Source of the DNA: Campylobacterales bacterium
GTDB taxonomy: Bacteria; Campylobacterota; Campylobacteria; Campylobacterales; Arcobacteraceae
DNA length: 6,410 nt
Assembly: GCA_027064245.1 (NCBI GenBank)
Contig: JAMOPZ010000445.1
Span: forward strand, 1-6,410
Direction: 5' to 3'
The position numbers and the translations under genes are program-made. Positions 4,461-6,410 of the stretch are shown one piece after another. The notes under the pieces are model-generated. The model ran no database searches and was not told the origin of the DNA. It saw only the letters and a list, made by a program, of their open reading frames with translations. How positions within the stretch are numbered: position 1 is the stretch's first letter; every line of letters starts with the position of its first letter.

Positions 4461-6410
4461 ATGGCAAGAAAAACACCGCTTAATAGGGTTAGAAATATTG
4501 GTATTGCTGCACATATTGATGCAGGAAAGACGACTACAACTGAGAGAATTTTATTCTACACAGGTGTATCACACAAAATTGGTGAGGTTCATGATGGAGC
4601 TGCTACCATGGATTGGATGGAACAAGAGCAAGAAAGAGGTATTACTATTACTTCTGCTGCAACTACTTGTTTTTGGCCACATCCTAAAACAAATGAAGAT
4701 TTACAAATAAATATCATTGACACTCCGGGTCACGTTGACTTTACTATTGAAGTTGAAAGATCTATGAGAGTTCTTGATGGTGCTGTAGCTGTATTTTGTT
4801 CAGTTGGTGGGGTTCAACCACAATCTGAAACTGTTTGGAGACAAGCAAATAAATATAGAGTACCAAGAATGATCTTTGTAAATAAGATGGATAGAACAGG
4901 AGCAGATTTTTTTAATGTTGAAAAACAAGTATCAGAAAGATTAAAAGCAAATCCAGTGCCTATTCAAATACCTATTGGAGCAGAAGAAAATTTTCAAGGG
5001 GTTGTTGATTTAGTTAAAATGAAAGCTATTGTTTGGGATGATGATGCTGCTATGGGATCTAGTTATCATGTAGAAGATATTCCTGAAAATTTAGTTGATC
5101 TTGCTGAAGAATATAGAGAAAAAATGATCGATGCAGCAGCAACTGCTGATGATGCGCTTATGGAAAAATATCTAGAAGGTGAAGAACTAAGTGAAGATGA
5201 GATTATATCTGGTCTTAAAAAAGGTTGTTTAGCTATGGATATTACACCTATGACTTGTGGAACAGCATTTAAAAATAAAGGTGTTCAAACTTTACTTGAT
5301 GCAGTTGCACTTTATCTTCCATCTCCTATTGAAGTTGAAGATATCAAAGGTGAAACACAAGATGGTGAAGATGTAATAGTACCTTCATCTGATGATGGTG
5401 AAGTAGCTGGACTTGCATTTAAAATTATGACTGATCCATTTGTAGGGCAACTTACTTTTGTAAGAATTTATAGAGGTGTTTTAGAATCTGGAACATATGT
5501 AATGAACTCTACAAAAATGAAAAAAGAGAGAATCGGAAGACTTCTTAAAATGCACTCAAATAATAGAGAAGAGGTATCTCAACTTTATGCTGGTGAAATT
5601 GGAGCAGTTGTTGGTCTTAAAAGTACAATTACAGGGGATACACTAGCTAGTGATAAAGATCCAGTTATTTTAGAAAGAATGGACTTTCCGGATCCAGTTA
5701 TCTCTGTAGCAGTTGAGCCAAAAACAAAAGCTGATCAAGAAAAAATGGGTATAGCTCTAGGTAAACTAGCGCAAGAAGATCCATCTTTTAGAGTAGAAAC
5801 AGATGAAGAATCTGGTCAAACTATCATCTCTGGTATGGGTGAACTTCACCTTGAAATTCTAGTAGATAGAATGAGAAGAGAGTTTAATGTTGAAGCTGAA
5901 GTTGGAGCTCCTCAAGTTGCATATAGAGAAACTATTAAAAATTCTGTACAACAAGAGTACAAATATGCTAAACAATCTGGTGGTAAAGGTCAATATGGTC
6001 ATGTTTACCTTAAAATTGAGCCTATGACTGCAGAGGAAACAAACGAAGCTGGATTTGAGTTTAAAAACGAAATCAAAGGTGGGGTTATTCCAAAAGAGTA
6101 TATTCCTGCAGTTGAAAAAGGTTGTTTTGAAGCTATGCAAGGTGGTATCTTGGCTGGTTATCCTATGGTTGATATTAGAGTTACTGTTTATGATGGTTCA
6201 TATCATGATGTTGATTCATCTGAGATGGCATTTAAACTTGCAGCTTCTATGGGATTTAAAGCAGGATGTAGACAAAGTGCTGCACAAGCTGTAATACTTG
6301 AACCTATGATGAGAGTGGAGATTGAAACTCCAGAGGATTATATGGGGGATGTTATTGGGGATTGTAACAAAAGAAGAGGACAAGTTCAATCTATGGATGA
6401 TAGAGCTGGT
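4461..6410 (+). CDS. fusA: Elongation factor G (3' end outside window)
   Basis: EF-G is the translational GTPase that moves tRNAs and mRNA through the ribosome after each peptide bond and works with RRF in ribosome recycling. The frame is open for 650 codons to the window edge with no frameshift; about 45-55 residues should be missing. Domain I carries AHIDAGKTT (17-25), the switch I RGITI (59-63), DTPGH (87-91, catalytic H91) and NKMD (141-144). Later marks are FKIMTDPFVGQLTF (domain II), ISGMGELHLEI (455-465, domain III), QSGGKGQYGHV (505-515) and YHDVDSSEMAFKLAASMGF (581 on, domain IV), then LEPMMRVEIETPEDYMGDV and KRRGQ (domain V). AAAGGA at 4446-4451 lies 9 bases before the ATG. Compared with the Campylobacter protein I recall, about six extra residues lie between FW (71-72) and the G3 motif, and about two before LEPMM. 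It has its own promoter region and is not preceded by rpsG. The family call is secure. Confidence 0.98.
   Translation, partial: MARKTPLNRVRNIGIAAHIDAGKTTTTERILFYTGVSHKIGEVHDGAATMDWMEQEQERGITITSAATTCFWPHPKTNEDLQINIIDTPGHVDFTIEVERSMRVLDGAVAVFCSVGGVQPQSETVWRQANKYRVPRMIFVNKMDRTGADFFNVEKQVSERLKANPVPIQIPIGAEENFQGVVDLVKMKAIVWDDDAAMGSSYHVEDIPENLVDLAEEYREKMIDAAATADDALMEKYLEGEELSEDEIISGLKKGCLAMDITPMTCGTAFKNKGVQTLLDAVALYLPSPIEVEDIKGETQDGEDVIVPSSDDGEVAGLAFKIMTDPFVGQLTFVRIYRGVLESGTYVMNSTKMKKERIGRLLKMHSNNREEVSQLYAGEIGAVVGLKSTITGDTLASDKDPVILERMDFPDPVISVAVEPKTKADQEKMGIALGKLAQEDPSFRVETDEESGQTIISGMGELHLEILVDRMRREFNVEAEVGAPQVAYRETIKNSVQQEYKYAKQSGGKGQYGHVYLKIEPMTAEETNEAGFEFKNEIKGGVIPKEYIPAVEKGCFEAMQGGILAGYPMVDIRVTVYDGSYHDVDSSEMAFKLAASMGFKAGCRQSAAQAVILEPMMRVEIETPEDYMGDVIGDCNKRRGQVQSMDDRAG

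Noticed and set aside
4498..4710. Open frame of 70 codons on the plus strand
   Set aside because: It lies out of frame within fusA domain I, whose GTPase motifs are intact.
5859..6294. Open frames on both strands (5859-6140 minus, 6055-6294 plus)
   Set aside because: Both are shadows inside fusA domains IV and V; neither has a ribosome site or recognisable motif.

Overview
This is a strongly AT-rich stretch of bacterial chromosome. EF-G, the BioC-type methyltransferase, HemJ and the DedA protein all read like those of Campylobacterota. The Arcobacter group or a relative such as Sulfurimonas is the best guess, made from remembered family sequences and not from a search. The gene content looks like ordinary chromosome. 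I see no phage genes, transposases, tRNAs, rRNAs or CRISPR arrays, and no convincing new biological system.

Layout. The left edge carries the last two thirds of rnhB (RNase HII, + strand). It meets a four-gene minus-strand run tail to tail, with a 6-base overlap of the two stop codons. Read in the direction of transcription (right to left), that run is a REC-PAS response regulator, a HemJ-type membrane protein, a membrane-anchored CxxCH haem-binding protein and a BioC-like SAM methyltransferase. The junctions are very tight: a stop touching a start, a 12-base gap, then an overlap of 4 or 25 bases depending on the methyltransferase start. It is therefore probably one transcript. HemJ (protoporphyrinogen oxidation) beside a c-type haem protein suggests a haem/respiration theme. 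The methyltransferase (biotin precursor synthesis) and the regulator have no obvious link to it.

A 73-base divergent intergenic region separates this run from a plus-strand pair: an EamA/DMT transporter and a DedA-family membrane protein, 8 bases apart and probably co-transcribed. The divergent region holds a 6-3-6 palindrome placed so that it could control both directions. After a 132-base AT-rich gap with two further palindromes and a likely promoter, fusA (elongation factor G) runs off the right edge after 650 codons.

Points most worth a second look are the shared divergent palindrome, the possibly leaderless EamA mRNA, the regulator that stops exactly at its PAS boundary with hemJ in the same frame behind it, the DedA protein with lysines where arginines are expected, the likely TTG start of the methyltransferase, and fusA standing apart from rpsL-rpsG.
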